64,000 nucleotides of DNA from Bactericera cockerelli (GCA_024516035.1 CM044958.1:28427755-28491754); one strand, 5' to 3'. Shown: positions 10,471 through 21,959, counted from the first letter of the stretch. Notes: a model not told the origin generated them from the sequence alone. Numbers and translations: made by a program.

Positions 10471-11997
10471 AACCACATTCTCGTGGTATTTTGTCTTTTT
10501 CGTCGTTTTGACCAAAAGCTTGGAGATATCAAACAATGTTCAAGAGAATCCAGTCATTAAAGTAATTGGTGGAGCCAAGAGAGGTGGCATTTCCGACGGC
10601 GCGGGGGCGGAATTTGGCGATACCGACAACATTTATTATATCAAATAAGAACTAGCGCTACCTGATTTTTTTTCAGGTAACTTTTTTAGATTTATTTTCG
10701 AGCTCTACTGGACTGCTAGAAGACGCTCGAAAATTATTGGATTTTTTTTTCATAAAAGATGAAGGAGAAGAAATCCATATTATACTATAGATACGTATAA
10801 TTATGTATTGGTATACGGACTAGATATATCGATTAGATAAATGATCAGTATAGGCATTTAACACAAACATATATAGGTAGTTTTAAATTAATTATTCACT
10901 TAGATCGACAAGGAATTCTTAGCTGTCTCCTTTTGAGGCTTGTCAATGAAACAAGAGGCGGTACCTTGTATTCCCTTAGTCTAGAGTAGCCTCAAGCTAC
11001 CAGGTTGACCAATATCTCCCGCTGAGATATGTCATAGAATAAACAAACAACACTTTGAATTATTGAGAGCTCTTGGGTAGTCTTGCACTCATTGTGGACT
11101 CATTTTATGACCTATTCGTCCATGTAAAAAACCTTGTTAGCTTGAAAATCAGAGGTGGTCTGCTGCTCTCTATTCCATTTGAATTGTTGTGAGAATTGAA
11201 ATTTGTAATTGTTTTTGTGCTCTCAATCAAGTCGGTGTCAAAAAAAACTTGACTTGCATCAAATTTCAATTAACATCCAGTTAGACTTGTTTGGCGGCTC
11301 TCTGTTTCCATGAAATTCTTAGAAAGAAACTCTAGAAATGATGGCATTGTTGGCGGAGGTACCCATCAAAGTCTCGAGTGAATTATATTAATTTTTTTTC
11401 AGTCATGGAAGATCTGAAAATAAATTCGTACATCATTCAGTCATGTTTGTGAGATATTCTCTAAAATATCTAATTCAATATTTACGACATGCTTTTAAAA
11501 TCAAATTCTTTAAATTTAACTATTTTCCTATGAGATGCTGTTTAGGAAAATAAGTTTCTGGTGTATTCTTCACCAGCTCTCCTGACCTCAGGAATGTTTC
11601 AAAATCCACCTCACTCATTCTAAATCTTCAAGCGAAACTTGACAAACTTGTGTGACTCTTTCTTGTGCCAATACTTTGGTGGTCTTGGGCTTTGGATAAT
11701 TTACCTTGGAGAACTGAATCAGACGGTCTTTCAATATAGGGGGTCTTAAAGTATGTGTAAATCACTATCAATGGTATTTCCTTTCCCTATAGTACATGCT
11801 CAATGTTCCATTGAACAGTTTTTCGTATAATCCTCAGAAAGTTATTAAAGTTTGTATTTCACGTTGGAGAAATCTATTAAATAATAATTGAATTACTAAA
11901 ATACGGCTGATGAAGCAAAAACAATTAGTTATGAAGGTCCAACATTTCGAATTCAAATTTCAATGATAATAATTTACAATTTTCAAAAGTGGCGTTT
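10471..11997. other. Unassigned; weak coding-like stretch on the minus strand near 11530-11790
   Basis: One minus-strand frame gives KTPYIERPSDSVLQGKLSKA and, beyond a single TGA, MSEVDFETFLRSGELVKNTP. It looks more protein-like than its surroundings, but I do not recognise it and it is interrupted. The rest is featureless. Confidence 0.3.
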
Positions 11998-12005
11998 GTC
12001 AAGAT

Positions 12006-12661
12006 GGGCGATTACGAACTCCACCTAATTGACCTTTGCATACTCGAACTCCACCTAAATGAACATTTTCGCATGTCGCACTCCACCGATTTCAAAAAAG
12101 GTTGCAATACGAACTCCACCGATTTGTATTTTTCTACACCCCGTATAAGGTTTTTTTTACTTTAGTTCATTCATTCTCATGCATAGATTGGAGCTTATAT
12201 ACTTTAATAAATACTAAGAAGGCCATGCCTCAAGAATATAGTAGGGTTAGGTAAAATACATAGAAGGCCATGCCTCAAGAACATAGTAGGGTTAGGTAAA
12301 ATACATAGAAGGCCATGCCTCAAGAACATAGTAGGGTTAGGGATAATACATAGAAGGCCATGCCTCAAGAATATAGTAGGGTTAGGTAAAATACATAGAA
12401 GGCCATGCCTCAAGAATATAGTAGGGTTAGGTAAAATACATAGAAGGCCATGCCTCAAGAATATAGTATAGTGCTGACATTACTGTTAGAATTAAATATA
12501 ATGTATACTGTGTGTCTCCGAATCATAAAATCCATGTTTTCTTCTTTTTACCTAATTCAAAATCGGTGGAGTAGGTATAATAAAAAAAGGGGAAGTTCGT
12601 ATGAGACACTTTGAGGGAGTCCCTCTTTCGGTGGAGTTTTCGGTGGAGTTCGATGCTGCCC
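12006..12661. mobile_element. Non-autonomous hAT-like element 2 with minisatellite core
   Basis: A perfect 8-bp duplication GTCAAGAT (11998-12005, 12662-12669) flanks ends GGGCGATTACGAACTCCACC and GGGCAGCATCGAACTCCACC. The motif GAACTCCACC(GATTT) recurs four times in the left 120 bp and appears inverted near the right end (12563, 12630, 12642). The core is the 45-bp minisatellite also found in the element at 2051-2914, in the opposite orientation. The subterminal motifs of the two elements are unrelated. No transposase is present. Confidence 0.85.
12213..12470. repeat. 45-bp minisatellite, about 6 copies (inverted relative to 2228)
   Basis: The unit AAGGCCATGCCTCAAGAATA then TAGTAGGGTTAGGTAAAATA is the reverse complement of the array at 2228-2692, apart from the spacer between the two conserved blocks. 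It produces an 84-codon open frame on the minus strand that is only a by-product of a unit divisible by three. Confidence 0.95.
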
Positions 12662-12702
12662 GTCAAGATTTCATCAATACTTTATCTTCTTACCTCTTTT
12701 TA

Positions 12703-13332
12703 CTTTCCTTATCCTATAATAAGGAAAGTAATGGAATCACCCAATATTTTCAATAGGTACTCAGTTTTCAGTGCCAAAACACGTTTTAGGGTCCCCAGAG
12801 CCTAAATCCAAAGTTTCAGCCATTGATTGATCCGTGTGTGTGTCTCTTGTGTCCGTGTGTCTGTAAACAAGTTATCTCAAGAACGGTAAGATCTAGAGAA
12901 ACGAAATTTGGTGGGTAGTCCTCATTTTATAGAGAGGACGCGACACGAAACTTTTCGATAAAATCGGTGCCGCCTATGTTGGCGTTTGGTGGTTCTGGCT
13001 AAACGATGAGAGATAGGAAAAAATTATAGGAACAACTTTTTCTTAAAAAAAAAAAAAAAATATAGGGGTCTACTCTGATCTTTTTTTTTTTGATATCTTG
13101 AACTTTTTGGACCTCGCCCCCAATTTACCGGGAATTTGGGGGGACCCGATTTGACTAACTTTTACATTATTCATTATAGATAGGGGTTGTGACATATCAA
13201 ATCCAATAATTTTGAAGTGCGGTTTGGGAATTTGGCATTCATTGTTTGCTTTCTGTTACCGTTGAGTCACCAGTGACGCAATTAGACTTATTTTTGGGGT
13301 ATAAGGAAAGTTGTGGGGGTTCACACCAGATT
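12703..13332 (-). mobile_element. HINE1 repeat, near full length
   Basis: It runs from the hairpin TTACTTTCCTTATCC/ATAATAAGGAAAGTAA to ATAAGGAAAGTTGTGG and CACACCAGATTTTT. A GTGTGTGTC-type microsatellite and ATCTCAAGAACGGTAAGATC lie inside. The copy of the hairpin arm at the far end is the subterminal inverted repeat expected of DINE-1/Helentron-derived elements. Both ends sit in T-rich DNA. Confidence 0.75.
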
Positions 13333-13384
13333 TTTATATTATTTATCTTTTTGAAAGAAGAGGAACGATCAGACAAAATATTCG

Positions 13385-14155
13385 ATCGTCTCTTTTGAGT
13401 GCCAAACACTTTTTTGTGTCCACAGAACCTAAATACAAAGTTTCAGCTATTGGTACGTGTATAATAGGTATAACTCCACAAGATGTATCTCGAAAGCGGC
13501 TGAAGTTAGAGACTTGAAATTTGGTAGTCAAAAGTATACAAAGTATACATACACATAACGGATGCAGTGGTAGAACCACTGGGATGGATCCAGGGGCCCT
13601 TCTATTTTAAAGTTTGCAGTTCTTGATATCAAAATTAATTGAGAACAAGTTCTTCTTAGCTTAGAAATACTTAAAAGCTCAACTTTTAAAAAAATATTTT
13701 TTTTTAGCGCATAACGCCAATGAGCCTGTCATTGGTAACTTTGCCAAATTGCAGCTCAATCCGACTTGTGGTACTCGAGTTCTACGAGGACAAACACACA
13801 CACGCACACACACACAAATTTAATCATTTTATAATATAAGATGGGGGCCTATTCCGATACTTTATTTTTTGTTGTTGATATCTTTAACTTTTGGAACCGA
13901 CCCCGACAAGGTCAACTATTTCATGAAACATTGTAGATGAGCGTTGTGACATAGAGTCACCGAAGGTGAAACTCGATCTTTTGTGTAGATTTGGATTCTC
14001 TGGCTAAATGGTTGGCGATATCGAAAAAATACAAGTGTTTATTCCCTAGCCAAAAGAACCCTTTTTATAGTGTTTAAAAAGTCGTAAGTATTTAAAGTCT
14101 TCATAATTTTTGTGGGATAGAGAATGCTGAGTGATGTTCACACCAGCTTATTGAA
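13385..14155 (-). mobile_element. HINE1 variant copy
   Basis: GAGTGCCAAACACTTTTTTG, AAGTTTCAGCTATTGG, a (CA)n run at 13794-13817, ATCTTTAACTTTTGGAACCG and the end GATGTTCACACCAGC follow the HINE1 order. It is diverged and lacks a clean hairpin. Confidence 0.6.
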
Positions 14156-14424
14156 ACTGAGAATGGTCTCTTAACTCTCTTTTATCCATATGTTAGATAA
14201 AATATACATTTTTACATATAATTTTACCTATACGTTCAGGTCGTGCTATAGGCACGAAGGATGAAGTTTTTGAACCTAAAAAGGATTTCACGGTTAGATA
14301 GAACAATAAAAATAAAAAAGAGTTCATACTTGATATTTAGTTTTTGGTGCATTGTATACCATGTAATCATTTTTTTTCCAATACTTAAAGTTACTTAACC
14401 ACAAAAATCACAAAGGTTTTTTTG

Positions 14425-14913
14425 TTAGCAAACATTCAAGTCTACTAGTCTTGGCAGCAACATACACCAAATGTGACTGAGAAGAAAACATTTTGATACC
14501 ATGGATTTAGATGAACTGAAGCAAATCTCCAGATTTCTCAGAATGTAGAAGAGGAGAACGAGAGCCACGAGGAAATAAAAGAAGGTAAATAAGAATAGAA
14601 TGATGAATTCTGTAGTCCAAGTACCTTTGGTGGAACAGTAGCAACCGAACAGGTCGAATATTTCCTTCAGTTCGTTGAAAGTGATGTAGTCATACAGAGG
14701 GCATCTGCTGACACAAAGATTTTGAGTATTCGTATTGTTGGCACACTGTTTTTGAGTTTGCGTTTTGCTGGCACACTGTTTTTGCGTTTTCGTATTGCTG
14801 GCACACTGTTGTTTCGTTTGCGTATTGCCGGTACACCGTTTTTGCGTTTGGTTATTGCTAGCACACCGTTGTTGCATTTGCGTATTGCTGGCACAACGTT
14901 GTTGCGTTTGCAT
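14425..14913 (-). CDS. Unrecognised 162-codon ORF: Cys-containing decapeptide repeats plus a membrane segment
   Basis: I do not recognise this protein. Residues 1-69 are about six or seven copies of a ten-residue unit of the form QTQKQCASNT, each with one cysteine. A non-repetitive part follows (CPLYDYITFNELKEIFDLFG, CYCSTKGTW), then a strongly hydrophobic segment at about residues 102-126 and a short cysteine-containing tail ending at a stop. There is no N-terminal signal peptide. An in-frame TGA lies three codons before the ATG, so this ATG is the first available unless an upstream splice site exists. The repeat region is open in other frames too, because the unit is 30 bp, but the non-repeat part stays open for about 90 codons only in this frame. 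It may be an orphan gene, an exon, or chance. Confidence 0.3.
   Translation of the reverse strand: MQTQQRCASNTQMQQRCASNNQTQKRCTGNTQTKQQCASNTKTQKQCASKTQTQKQCANNTNTQNLCVSRCPLYDYITFNELKEIFDLFGCYCSTKGTWTTEFIILFLFTFFYFLVALVLLFYILRNLEICFSSSKSMVSKCFLLSHIWCMLLPRLVDLNVC
14735..14906. repeat. 30-bp minisatellite, about 6 copies
   Basis: The unit is of the form TTGCGTTTGCGTATTGCTGG then CACACTGTTT. It encodes the decapeptide repeats of the minus-strand ORF. Confidence 0.9.
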
Positions 14914-15300
14914 AGTGATTCAGTTTTGTTGAGTCAAATGAATTTAGTTCTTGCTTAATGTGTTGATAATATTTGTTAGTAAATGTAATTTAAAGTTTGG
15001 CTATAAAATGAGACTGTTTTCGTTTCAAAGTTACTATAGAGATTTTACTAATTCCATTCAATTTTAATAACATTCTCACTCTCGACACTTTGTTCCGAAG
15101 AAGTTTCTTGTCGGTTGATTTGACCAACTGCACCATGTGACCTCATTGGATCACCTTAAACCGCTGCTTGAAATGCTTGTGGTCTGAGCTGTTACTTTTC
15201 CGTATACCTCCCCCTAACTGAGGAAACTGAGGAGCAGCGACATAATATTTTTAAATTTATTTCAGGTTTATTAAACATATATACATTATGTAGAACAGCA

Positions 15301-15610
15301 TCATTGGAATGACAACCCAGAACGCTTGCAGCATTGCCTCGTTGAACTGCAAGGCTTACGTATTTGTAGCAGCAAATAATTTCCCGATCTTGGGTCTCCA
15401 GTCTTTTTTACAATAGATCTTTTCAATTCTTCTGACCATTGTTTAGCTTCTTTACACATAGGCTCCATTGTTTCAATAGCAAAAGCTTTCAAAATGTAAT
15501 TTTCTCGTTCCAGATGCAGGTATTTTCGATGTTCATTTGCACATGCTCCCTCTGCGGCTGCTCCAGCATTACTTTTGGTGAGCGGAGGTTTGAGCGTGCT
15601 AGGGTATCGC
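15301..15610 (-). pseudogene. Relic of a retroelement reverse-transcriptase C-terminal tail
   Basis: The minus-strand frame reads ENYILKAFAIETMEPMCKEA then RSIVKKTGDPRSGNYLLLQ, and after a frameshift SLAVQRGNAASVLGC. The pattern of AVETLG-like, EVTGD-like and LSxAVQRGNAxSILG-like blocks resembles the tail found behind reverse transcriptases of certain invertebrate non-LTR elements (family resemblance recalled, not searched). The frameshift near 15360 and an upstream TAG show it is decayed. No other part of the element is visible next to it. Confidence 0.55.
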
Positions 15611-15619
15611 TACATGTAG

Positions 15620-18270
15620 TATCCTATACCAAAATCTGCCCGTTGGACCATAGCACTTCTAATTTAGGTGCTCTCTTAACGCAAGAACACCGGAAAGTTG
15701 TTCGTACATCTTTTCCTACTAAGTAGGTAGAACTTTACAAATGTATAACCAAGAGACAATAGAAATAGTTTCAGCCTGAGACTTTCTGCATGCAATCAGC
15801 TAATGGAGCATCAGCGCTATGCCAATGTACTATGTATTTGTAGAGTCTTATGCGCGGACACAATGGAGCTCTAGACCCCATTGAAAACAACACGCAAAAT
15901 CTAGACTTAGCGCCACAGAGGTATTACAAAAACGTCATTTAATTCACCCCTTAGTAATCTTAAGGTGAAATAATACACTGATTGCGTATTGTGTAAGTTA
16001 TAGATAGGGAAAACCGGCGCTTAGCAATGATTTGAGATATAAAATTTGTCTATTAATTTCGCCCTTAGTATCTCTCTAGGAGATGTAGATTGAAAACAAA
16101 AAAGCTAGGGAACTGAAAGCACTTCAAATGTGTTGAAGTGTTGCCTGATGGCCCTTTGGAATTTGTTTTCACAAGTTTTTCGTTGTTGCATCTCACGTAG
16201 AATTTATTGCTTACAATGTACTTCGAATTATTATGTGTTGTTTGGAGAACTAAAGATTGTTGTTAATAAGGAGTAAGGAGTTTATTTCCTTCTGCTATGT
16301 GTAGATGATTTAAATTTACTTTAATCTCATTGTACTTGGGCTACATTGTCGGAATAAAGAGAATTTACAGGTGTGATTTGAAAGATTTATTAATAAACCA
16401 TCATTAGAAAGTCTCATTCGATTAGTAAAATACATATATAAGTAGTTACATTTATCTGCTGTTTGCCCATGAATTGCCCTCTCTGATGCTTGTGCACTTA
16501 GTGTTGATTATCTATATCTAATTCTGAGTGGTTGATTATCTATATCTAATTCTGAGTGAGAACGGATCAAGGTTGACGCAGCAGAGAATCATGACTTCTG
16601 CACAGTAGATTATTCTCTATTGACTTCGTCTCGAACTATAAACGTTCTGTTCAGAGAAAATAGAGCAATACCAATAATTGATTTGAAGGACAAAAATAAA
16701 TATAATACTTCGACATTTCGACCACAAGCATAGATATTATGCTTGGGAATCACAAGCATAGATATTATGATGTCATGGGTCGTTTAACATCAAGGTTGAA
16801 ACCCCTGCGGAGATTCCGAGACTAGGCCTGCATAGAGTGCATAGTGCATTTACAGAAGTGTGCTGTTATGAACAATAGACTCCTGAAGTAGAGGGTAATG
16901 CTTGAAACTTTTTATAGAAAGTAGAAACTGAACTTATAAATGAGTAAATATTTAGAGTAGGTATCTAAACTCACAAATCCCTGCACCATACAGGCGTCTG
17001 TGACCAATGATTGAACTAGGTACTAAATCGCATGGACAACATAAATTCGTTCGGTCAACTCAAAACATTATCAGCTTAAAATATCATTACGAAGAAATCA
17101 AAGAATAGAAGATCTTCCAAAAACAAATAAATTGGAAACTTAAATCGCAAAAACCTAAACACACAACAAGAGAATAAAGTTTGAAAGCACTTGAAGAAAG
17201 AGCTGAATTGGAAATATGCATTGGAAAATGTAAATGAAAACAGGAAGATAATGTACAAGTTGAGTTAAAGTTCCTGAAAAATAGTTTGGCAGGTTCTTTG
17301 TTTTTGTGTGCTATTATAGGTATGTAGATGGAAAAATGCATTTAATGAGATAGTCATGTAATAACAAGTTGTATTCCATTACCTCTGAACAAATTTAACA
17401 ACTTAGGTATTCTTCATTTTTCCGTTCAACCTGAACCTTAAAGCATTGATGTCGGCAATAAAGCAGGAGATAATGTTGTAGACCAGCATGTTCCTCTTCA
17501 TGTTTGATTCATCAATTCTTCATAGAAGCATCGGGAATATCGTGATGCCCTCTCAGTTTTTGTTCCCAATAATCTTGAGCATCAATCTTTTTCTCCGTCC
17601 ATTTCACCGTTTCCAAGCAGTTTGGCTCAGACCTCAGAACCGTTCCTTTAAATTACATTAAAGCATGATCGAAGATGTACAAGTAAGATTAGAGGAATAG
17701 GTTTGATATGAATCGTCTATCTTCGAATAAACAGCTATATTTCTATAATTTTATAAATTTCAGAATGAGTAGTGAATGACTACTACTAATGTTCTATACT
17801 TGCGGTTCCTTGAGGTTAAACAATTTGAATTTCATCGACTGGCATATCTTGGAAACTCAAACGTAAGAAAGCACTGCAAGCAGTTTATGAAGAGAGGAAA
17901 ATATTTCAACATTACTGATTTCTCATTAAAGATATTTGCGGTCAGCAATTTCTTCTGTTTACTGAAATATATTTTAGAAGAACCTCTCTGACTCTGTGGG
18001 AGTTGGAATATAATTTTATTAAGTTTTCTTGTAACAGAATCTTTTCTAGGAAAATTCTCATGAAGATTCAGGGTGGTACCTATGTGACTTCAGTATTTCT
18101 TTCTTTTAAGTACAAATTTATTGTAATCTTTTTATGCGTCTGTTGATTATCTGCTCGGAGTGAATTTTGACAATTTTCATGAATTGTACGTAAATTTCAC
18201 TTGGTGTCATCAATTATAAGTTCTAAACCATTCGGACACACAAACAAATATTAAAAGATACAAATCCGTC
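15620..18270. other. Mostly unassigned DNA with small local duplications
   Basis: A 28-bp direct duplication (GTTGATTATCTATATCTAAT, then TCTGAGTG) lies near 16503-16558, and CACAAGCATAGATATTATG is repeated near 16725 and 16751. I see no mobile-element ends. One weak coding-like stretch is listed separately. Confidence 0.4.
17512..17653 (-). pseudogene. Short coding-like segment, unrecognised
   Basis: Between two stops the minus strand reads GTVLRSEPNCLETVKWTEKK then IDAQDYWEQKLRGHHDIPDA. Amino-acid composition looks protein-like and unlike the surrounding AT-rich frames. No splice sites frame it convincingly. It may be a decayed exon, a retrocopy fragment, or chance. Confidence 0.25.
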
Positions 18271-18274
18271 CATA

Positions 18275-18375
18275 TTACTTTCGAATAATTTCTAATATTA
18301 GAAATCGGAAGTACATATTGTGTTCGTTTTTGTAAAAAAAATATTATATTGCTCCCATTTCATTTTTAAAATCAT
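18275..18375 (-). mobile_element. HINE2 repeat, hairpin end only
   Basis: ATTTCTAATATTAGAAATCG and GGAAGTACATATTGTGTTCG match the hairpin end of the HINE2 family (full copy at 63012-63730). The remainder is missing. A poly(A) run follows at about 18559-18581. Confidence 0.7.
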
Positions 18376-19269
18376 TGTCTCAAACAAAGAGTTCACGTTT
18401 TAAATTCACAAAAACAAATCGTAGTGTCAGACTCCGTCGAGAGCGCTGATTCCCTTCTGAACTATCTGAAAACAATTAAACTGTATACACTTGTTTAACA
18501 CACCAAGGAATCGGCGCGAACGACATGTCACCTGACAGAGTTAAAGCGCCTAAATCGGAAAAAAAAAAAAAAAAAAAAAAATCGTAGGAAAATTTTAAAT
18601 ATGGTATGTTAAATCTAACGTTTAGTCTTTACCTAAAACACTGGCCAAAAAGATCGTTAAATGCCAGCCTCGAACCCACGACCACTGTATTTGTAGGCTA
18701 GGATCATCAATAAGCCACATTTCTGGACTAATTTACAAGTTTGAGGTGGTTTTTTTCACAATGGCTCCCTCCTTAGTGCCTTATTTTAGACCTAGCTCCA
18801 TTATAGTCTATTTCCGACCCCTAGTTGTAGGGGAGGTGTGGGAGGGTTGAGACGGTTTTTTTCCTTCTTTTTTAGAATACCCATTTTAATAATTGTTTGT
18901 CGGAGATGATTTAGAATTTTGTTGGCTTTCTTTTGATAGTAAGTTTAAAAGGAACAATAAAAAACACAGCATGTTATTGACCAAAAACTACGGTCACTTT
19001 TTTGTCTCATCCCTCCTTTTGCCCGGGAGGGATGAGACACCTCTCGTGAGGGTTGAGACATAGGTTAAAAATGTATGTAAAATAAAAGAACGTTTCATCA
19101 AAATTTTAATGTAAAAAAGTAGGTATTTATTAACATGGTTAATAAAGTATATACCTAATAGGGAAAAGACTCGGATGCTTTTTCATGAAACCCATTTTAA
19201 GTCTGAGGCATTTTAAAATCTAATTTAAATGAAAGTAAAGTTAAAATGTAGGTACCTACATTTGATTTT

Positions 19270-19392
19270 TTTGGGCTTTACGTCGCTTTCAACTGCACGG
19301 TAATTTCATGACGGGGATATTACCCTCCCTTCGCAGGAAACTTACAAACCTGCTACTCAAACTAACCTCACCAAGCCTGAATGGTGACGTAA
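19270..19392 (-). mobile_element. SINE body fragment nested in the TIR element
   Basis: On the minus strand it carries AGGTTAGTTTGAGTAGCAGG, TTTCCTGCGAAGG and GAAAGCGACGTAAA, the shared body and 3' end of the 5S-headed SINE family. The 5S head is missing, so it is 5'-truncated. Confidence 0.7.
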
Positions 19393-19635
19393 ATAGCCAT
19401 CAGGAATATACAATTGAATATACCAAAAGAGCTTTGGGACAGTTGAGACATTATAAAACTCTGCAAGTCTCTGTCTCAACTCTCCCGTCTCAACTCTCCC
19501 AGTACGACCTATTTGAGAACAACATCTAATAAATTATTAATGAAAACACTTGACATCATCTTTTCTACAAAAAATAATACACTACAAAATACTGATTTCA
19601 TACATTAATATCCGATGAAAACAGAAAATATACAC

Positions 19636-19638
<3 letters not shown>

Positions 19639-19683
<45 letters not shown>
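19639..19683. repeat. Poly(A) tract, about 45 bp
   Basis: A pure A homopolymer inside the TIR element. I cannot attach it to a recognisable retroposon body on its left. Confidence 0.95.
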
Positions 19684-19685
<2 letters not shown>

Positions 19686-20066
19686 GTTGTAATTTTTTTT
19701 AACTTTTGGTATTGAAATTTTGACAAATTTAATTAACGAAAAAATAGACATGCCTGATTCTAAGAATGTTACGCAAATGGCGGACCATTTGATAAAGAAT
19801 AATTACGCAGTGAGCTCATGGGCACATTAGGAATGGTACCGGTTCAAAATGGATTGTCTCAACCCTCCTAGTGTCTCAACCGTCCCATACCTCCCCTATA
19901 CAGTTTGCTTAGGGAACCTATGGATGATATCAATATCTGCACTCATTTCAGAAGCAATATGCATCCAAATCAAAACTTATACATATACATCATCAATCAA
20001 TTTTAATTTTTTTTGTATTTCTTAAGTAATAAAGTAAAAGTAGTTATTTGTAGCCTCCTTGGCGAC

Positions 20067-20298
20067 GCCAGCCTCCGTGGCGTAATGGTTGTGACTACTG
20101 CCTGTAGTCCAGAGTTCCCGAGTTCAACTCCCGGCTGAGGCAGACTTTTCGAAGAAAATTCTGTTCCATCCAAACACGTGAGGCTGGCATTTCCGGCCCT
20201 ACCCAGGCTGGGTGAGGTTAATGTGGGTAGCTGGTACGATTCCCAGCGAATGGAGGGTAAAACCCCCGTCCTAATCCACGACGTTAAATCAAATAGAA
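20067..20298 (+). mobile_element. tRNA-headed SINE family B
   Basis: Head: CCTCCGTGGCGTAATGGTTG (box A-like) and GAGTTCAACTCCCGGC (box B-like). Body: CCCAGGCTGGGTGAGGTTAA, GATTCCCAGCGAATGGAGGG, TAAAACCCCCGTCC and GACGTTAAA. The body and 3' end match those of the 5S-headed SINEs although the heads are unrelated. Further copies lie at 51721-51955 and 53515-53962. Confidence 0.85.
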
Positions 20299-20737
20299 TC
20301 GTTGGCGTTAGGAAGATTAAGGTCACTAGAATTTTCCTGACATGCAGTATTAATTTTTCTTCAATTTATCGCATGCAGAACTCTCAGCCGTGTGTATAAA
20401 CCAGAAAGTGTTTCAAGTTTTGGTACAGGTATAATCTAAAAATGATAACGTAATTTAAATACAATGAAACGAATTTCCATTTTCTCTGTAACGAGTACAA
20501 TAATCTAGCCCCTGGAGGCAAAACTTTAACATAAATTTGAATATTTTAATATAGCTGGGACAATGCCCTTTGCTCCTCCGAGATATAGCACACTGATAAC
20601 AAGATTTACTCGGTTAAAACAAGGCATCAGGGGTTCTCAATTTAGGTTTTTGATTTTAGGTCAAAAGCCTTTGACAAACTTATGGATTTAATCAGTCCGT
20701 CATCTCTGCACTTTCTTCTTAATCTCTTCTCGTTCAA

Positions 20738-20890
20738 ATGGCGTCGGCATCTTTAGCCAGAATTTTCAATCTTCCATCAGTTCACTATATTCAGTGTATG
20801 GGGATAGCTCTAAGACTCAAATTTAGTAATCGCTTTTGTACAACAGGGTTCAGCAGATCTACATCCTTATTTCACCACTCCCCAAGCTAA
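20738..20890 (+). CDS. Possible 50-residue ORF, unrecognised
   Basis: An ATG with G at +4 starts a frame MASASLARIFNLPSVHYIQC with many S and R residues and no acidic ones, ending HHSPS and TAA. The composition recalls a mitochondrial presequence, but there is no downstream exon or donor site that I can support. It may be a decayed retrocopy start or chance. Confidence 0.2.
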   Translation: MASASLARIFNLPSVHYIQCMGIALRLKFSNRFCTTGFSRSTSLFHHSPS

Positions 20891-21955
20891 ACTAATGGTC
20901 CTCACCATGTTCTTACTCCTCCAGTCAGACTTAAAATACCCAACAGAGATTCATTAAAATTACAAACTACGAACTTGTTTCATTCGTAGTTCGTTCAACA
21001 TGAATGGAGGATGGCTTACTCAAAAGCCCTTTAATCTTTCTAAGGAAGCCAATACACAACGTCATAACATCAACAATAATGCAATGGCATGCACTGTCTA
21101 CCAAAACGCTGCTACCAACAGTACCAACATAATTGAATATTAATACTTTAAACCTTTCCTGTTTCGAAACACATTATCGTACGTTTCTGAATATTTTGGC
21201 ATTATATCGTCAGATGACTCCATCAGCTTTCCTTTTGTAGAAATGCAGGTGACTCTTCTGTCTTTTCTTTTCACTTTTATCTACCTATGTCTTTATACTT
21301 TCAAAACACAAAGCTCACAATTTATAATTTACGTAGCTTGGTGATGGCTAAACCTACAGAATTTTAGGACATACTTCTGCATACACTTTCATTTATGCGA
21401 TTGCCATATTTATAAATACCTACCTTATTTAATTTTGAACATTATGTGTACATATTTTATGTCTTTTTGCTAATAAATTACATAGCTTACATACTATTAT
21501 TATTTTTACTATGTAGGTAGGTATGTTGTGACGGGGATGTAGCATTGTCAGCCGCGTGCCAGAGTCCCTTCGTCTTTCATAAAATGTCTCTTTCTCAGTC
21601 GTTTGTTCATACCTAATTTATAATGAAATATTGTATACATATACTTAAGTTTCCCCCTCTTGTTTACAATTACCATAATGGATTGGATGTCACCTTTTAT
21701 TTCGAGTATTTTGAGTTTTCCTTTTTGACATTATAATAAGTGTGTTCTTAAGTTATACCTTGCCTAAGTACATAGTAGAGCTAACCACAGTACCTTTTAA
21801 AAAGTACACAGGTATAGTTGGGTCTGTAATTTTAGACATACCTATCTGACCTTTTCTTATCTTTTAAATTGCCCTTATTTTGCTCTGTCCAAGGGTCGAT
21901 GGTATCCCCCCACTCACATTCAATGGACTTTTTGACTGTAATACGCTCGGGTCAT
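20891..21955. other. No feature recognised
   Basis: AT-rich DNA without definable repeats, element ends or coding signal. Confidence 0.4.
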
Positions 21956-21959
21956 TGTC

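Larger units (their letters stand above)
18828..19898. mobile_element. TIR element with repeated GGGTTGAGAC motifs
   Basis: Ends TAGGGGAGGTGTGGGAGGGT and TAGGGGAGGTATGGGACGGT are inverted. The motif GGGTTGAGAC, or one-base variants, appears in direct orientation near 18844, 19027 and 19049, and as GTCTCAACYCTCC near 19002 (variant), 19480, 19492, 19856 and 19873. No flanking duplication is evident. A SINE body is nested at 19270-19392 and a 45-A tract lies at 19639-19683. There is no transposase; the superfamily is uncertain. Confidence 0.7.

Noticed and set aside
12204..12458. 84-codon minus-strand ORF of repeated RHGLLCILPNPTIFL text
   Set aside because: It is only the 45-bp minisatellite read in one frame; the repeat length is divisible by three and the core belongs to a transposon.
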